Source: Magnetococcales bacterium
GTDB lineage: Bacteria; Pseudomonadota; Magnetococcia; Magnetococcales; JADFXB01
Length of the DNA: 34,251 bases
NCBI GenBank assembly: GCA_015233935.1
Contig: JADFXB010000032.1
Location: 1 to 34,251 of the forward strand
Direction: 5' to 3'
The notes under the pieces: generated by a model
Database searches by the model: none
The model's input: only the letters and a program-made list of their open reading frames with translations
What the model was told of the DNA's origin: nothing
Made by a program: the position numbers and the translations under genes
Shown: piece by piece, positions 33,386-34,251 of the stretch
How positions within the stretch are numbered: position 1 is the stretch's first letter
How the letters are laid out: each line of letters starts with the position of its first letter

Positions 33386-34251
33386 GCAAACAACAGCTTC
33401 CGAAACAGCCGAAGACGAACCTGGTATCCATGGTGCGCTCATCGGCGGCGGAATATCTTACCTTTGTCGCAGCCTCTGGCCAGGGTGGGGTTGAGGCGGT
33501 ATACGCCGATGAAAACGTCTGGCTCACTCAGAAAATGCTGGGTCAATTGTATAATGTTGATGTCAGAACCATCAACTACCATTTGAGAAAAATCTTCATA
33601 GACAGTGAGTTGGAGGGAAGTTCAGTTATCCGAAATTTTCGGATAACTGCCGCTGACGGCAAAAGCTACAACACTTTGCACTATAACTTGGCGGCCATTA
33701 TCGCCGTGGGCTATAAGGTCAACTCAGAGCGTGCGGTACAATTTCGCAAGTGGGCCATTGGCATTATTGAGTCGTTCACCATCAAAGGTTTTGCGATGGA
33801 CGACGAACGCCTCAAAAGTGATGGCTCTGTGCTCACCAGGCAGTATTTTGAGGAGCAGTTGCAACGCATTCGTGAGATTCGTCTCTCGGAGCGAAAATTT
33901 TACCAGAAGATCACCGACATTTATGCCACAGCAATCGACTACGATGTCACAGCCCAAGCCACCAAACGGTTTTTTGCCACGGTGCAGAACAAACTGCACT
34001 GGGCCATTCATGGCCAGACGGCGGCTGAAGTCATCTACCACCGTGCTGACGCCCGTAAGGATCACATGGGTTTGACATCCTGGAAAGATGCGCCCAATGG
34101 GAAAATTCAAAAGTTTGATGTTGTGGTCGCCAAGAACTACCTGACCGAATATGAGATGGCTCAATTGCAACGATTGGTGACAGCCTATCTGGATTTGGCA
34201 GAGGACATGGCCCTTAGCAGCCCGTTTAGGAATCCGTATTTTTCAATCGCC
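33370..34251 (+). CDS. rhuM: RhuM-family protein, truncated by the window end
   Basis: 294 codons are visible and remain open to the last base. The ATG at 33370 overlaps the previous gene by 16 bases; TTG at 33382, just after GGGGG, is an alternative start. The RhuM core is at about 40-145. It includes VWLTQKMLGQLYNVDVRTINYH (a DNA-binding-like helix pair), LEGSSVIRNFRITAADGKSY, LAAIIAVGYKVNSERAVQFRKWA and IKGFAMDDERLK, all close to the family consensus. A second region (about 165-290) with an ATAIDYDVTAQATKRFFATVQNK segment is also typical of longer RhuM proteins. RhuM was named from a Salmonella pathogenicity island, and homologues are frequent in accessory and defence islands. Molecular function is unknown. 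The overlap suggests co-expression with the ATPase-TOPRIM pair. Confidence 0.88.
   Translation, partial: MGADLSKQQLPKQPKTNLVSMVRSSAAEYLTFVAASGQGGVEAVYADENVWLTQKMLGQLYNVDVRTINYHLRKIFIDSELEGSSVIRNFRITAADGKSYNTLHYNLAAIIAVGYKVNSERAVQFRKWAIGIIESFTIKGFAMDDERLKSDGSVLTRQYFEEQLQRIREIRLSERKFYQKITDIYATAIDYDVTAQATKRFFATVQNKLHWAIHGQTAAEVIYHRADARKDHMGLTSWKDAPNGKIQKFDVVVAKNYLTEYEMAQLQRLVTAYLDLAEDMALSSPFRNPYFSIA

Overview
The window is gene-dense bacterial DNA with moderate-to-high GC: about 28 protein genes, no recognisable rRNA or tRNA, and no gene-free stretch longer than about 200 bases. The gene content is proteobacterial. It includes the conserved chain pilW-rodZ-ispG-hisS-yfgM-bamB-der, a Pqi-type MCE lipid-transport operon, and a dissimilatory sulfur block sat-aprB-aprA. 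This suggests a sulfur-metabolising proteobacterium. A relative of the Magnetococcales is my best guess, but that is inference from gene content and style, not a database match.

Left part (1-8158, all minus strand). The genes read right to left. dnaQ (proofreading exonuclease) and a single-domain parvulin foldase come first, then a lone COG3950-like AAA ATPase with an AT-rich middle. A tightly coupled operon follows: two half-size PqiA proteins, a two-MCE-domain PqiB, the lipoprotein PqiC, an ExeA/MshM-like ATPase fused to a SPOR-like domain, and the start of another protein that runs off the window.

Centre (8285-15993, plus strand). guaA (GMP synthase) is divergent from dnaQ and is followed by rdgB, which starts with TTG. 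Then comes sat-aprB-aprA, which interconverts sulfite + AMP, APS and sulfate + ATP. A very stable stem-loop lies between sat and aprB, and a textbook terminator follows aprA. A 100-residue secreted protein of unknown function starts right after that terminator. A PD-(D/E)XK Rpn/transposase-like protein with six perfect GELR repeats ends the block.

Right-centre (16035-28329, minus strand). In transcription order: nadE, the pilW-rodZ-ispG-hisS-yfgM-bamB-der chain, a stand-alone CinA N-terminal (MoCF-type) domain protein, and the malic enzyme-phosphotransacetylase fusion maeB. Many junctions overlap by 4-11 bases. The chain links envelope assembly (BamB, YfgM, RodZ, PilW) to isoprenoid precursor synthesis, His-tRNA charging and ribosome assembly.

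Right end (28523-34251, plus strand). An LhgO-type FAD oxidoreductase, an unrecognised secreted protein and a PolB-like 3'-5' exonuclease are followed by an 11-bp GC-rich hairpin. A probable phage-defence module follows: an OLD/AbiLi-like ATPase with Asn in place of the Walker B Glu, a TOPRIM/RloB-like partner 2 bases downstream, and an overlapping RhuM-family gene cut by the window end. This module is the best candidate for an under-described system here.
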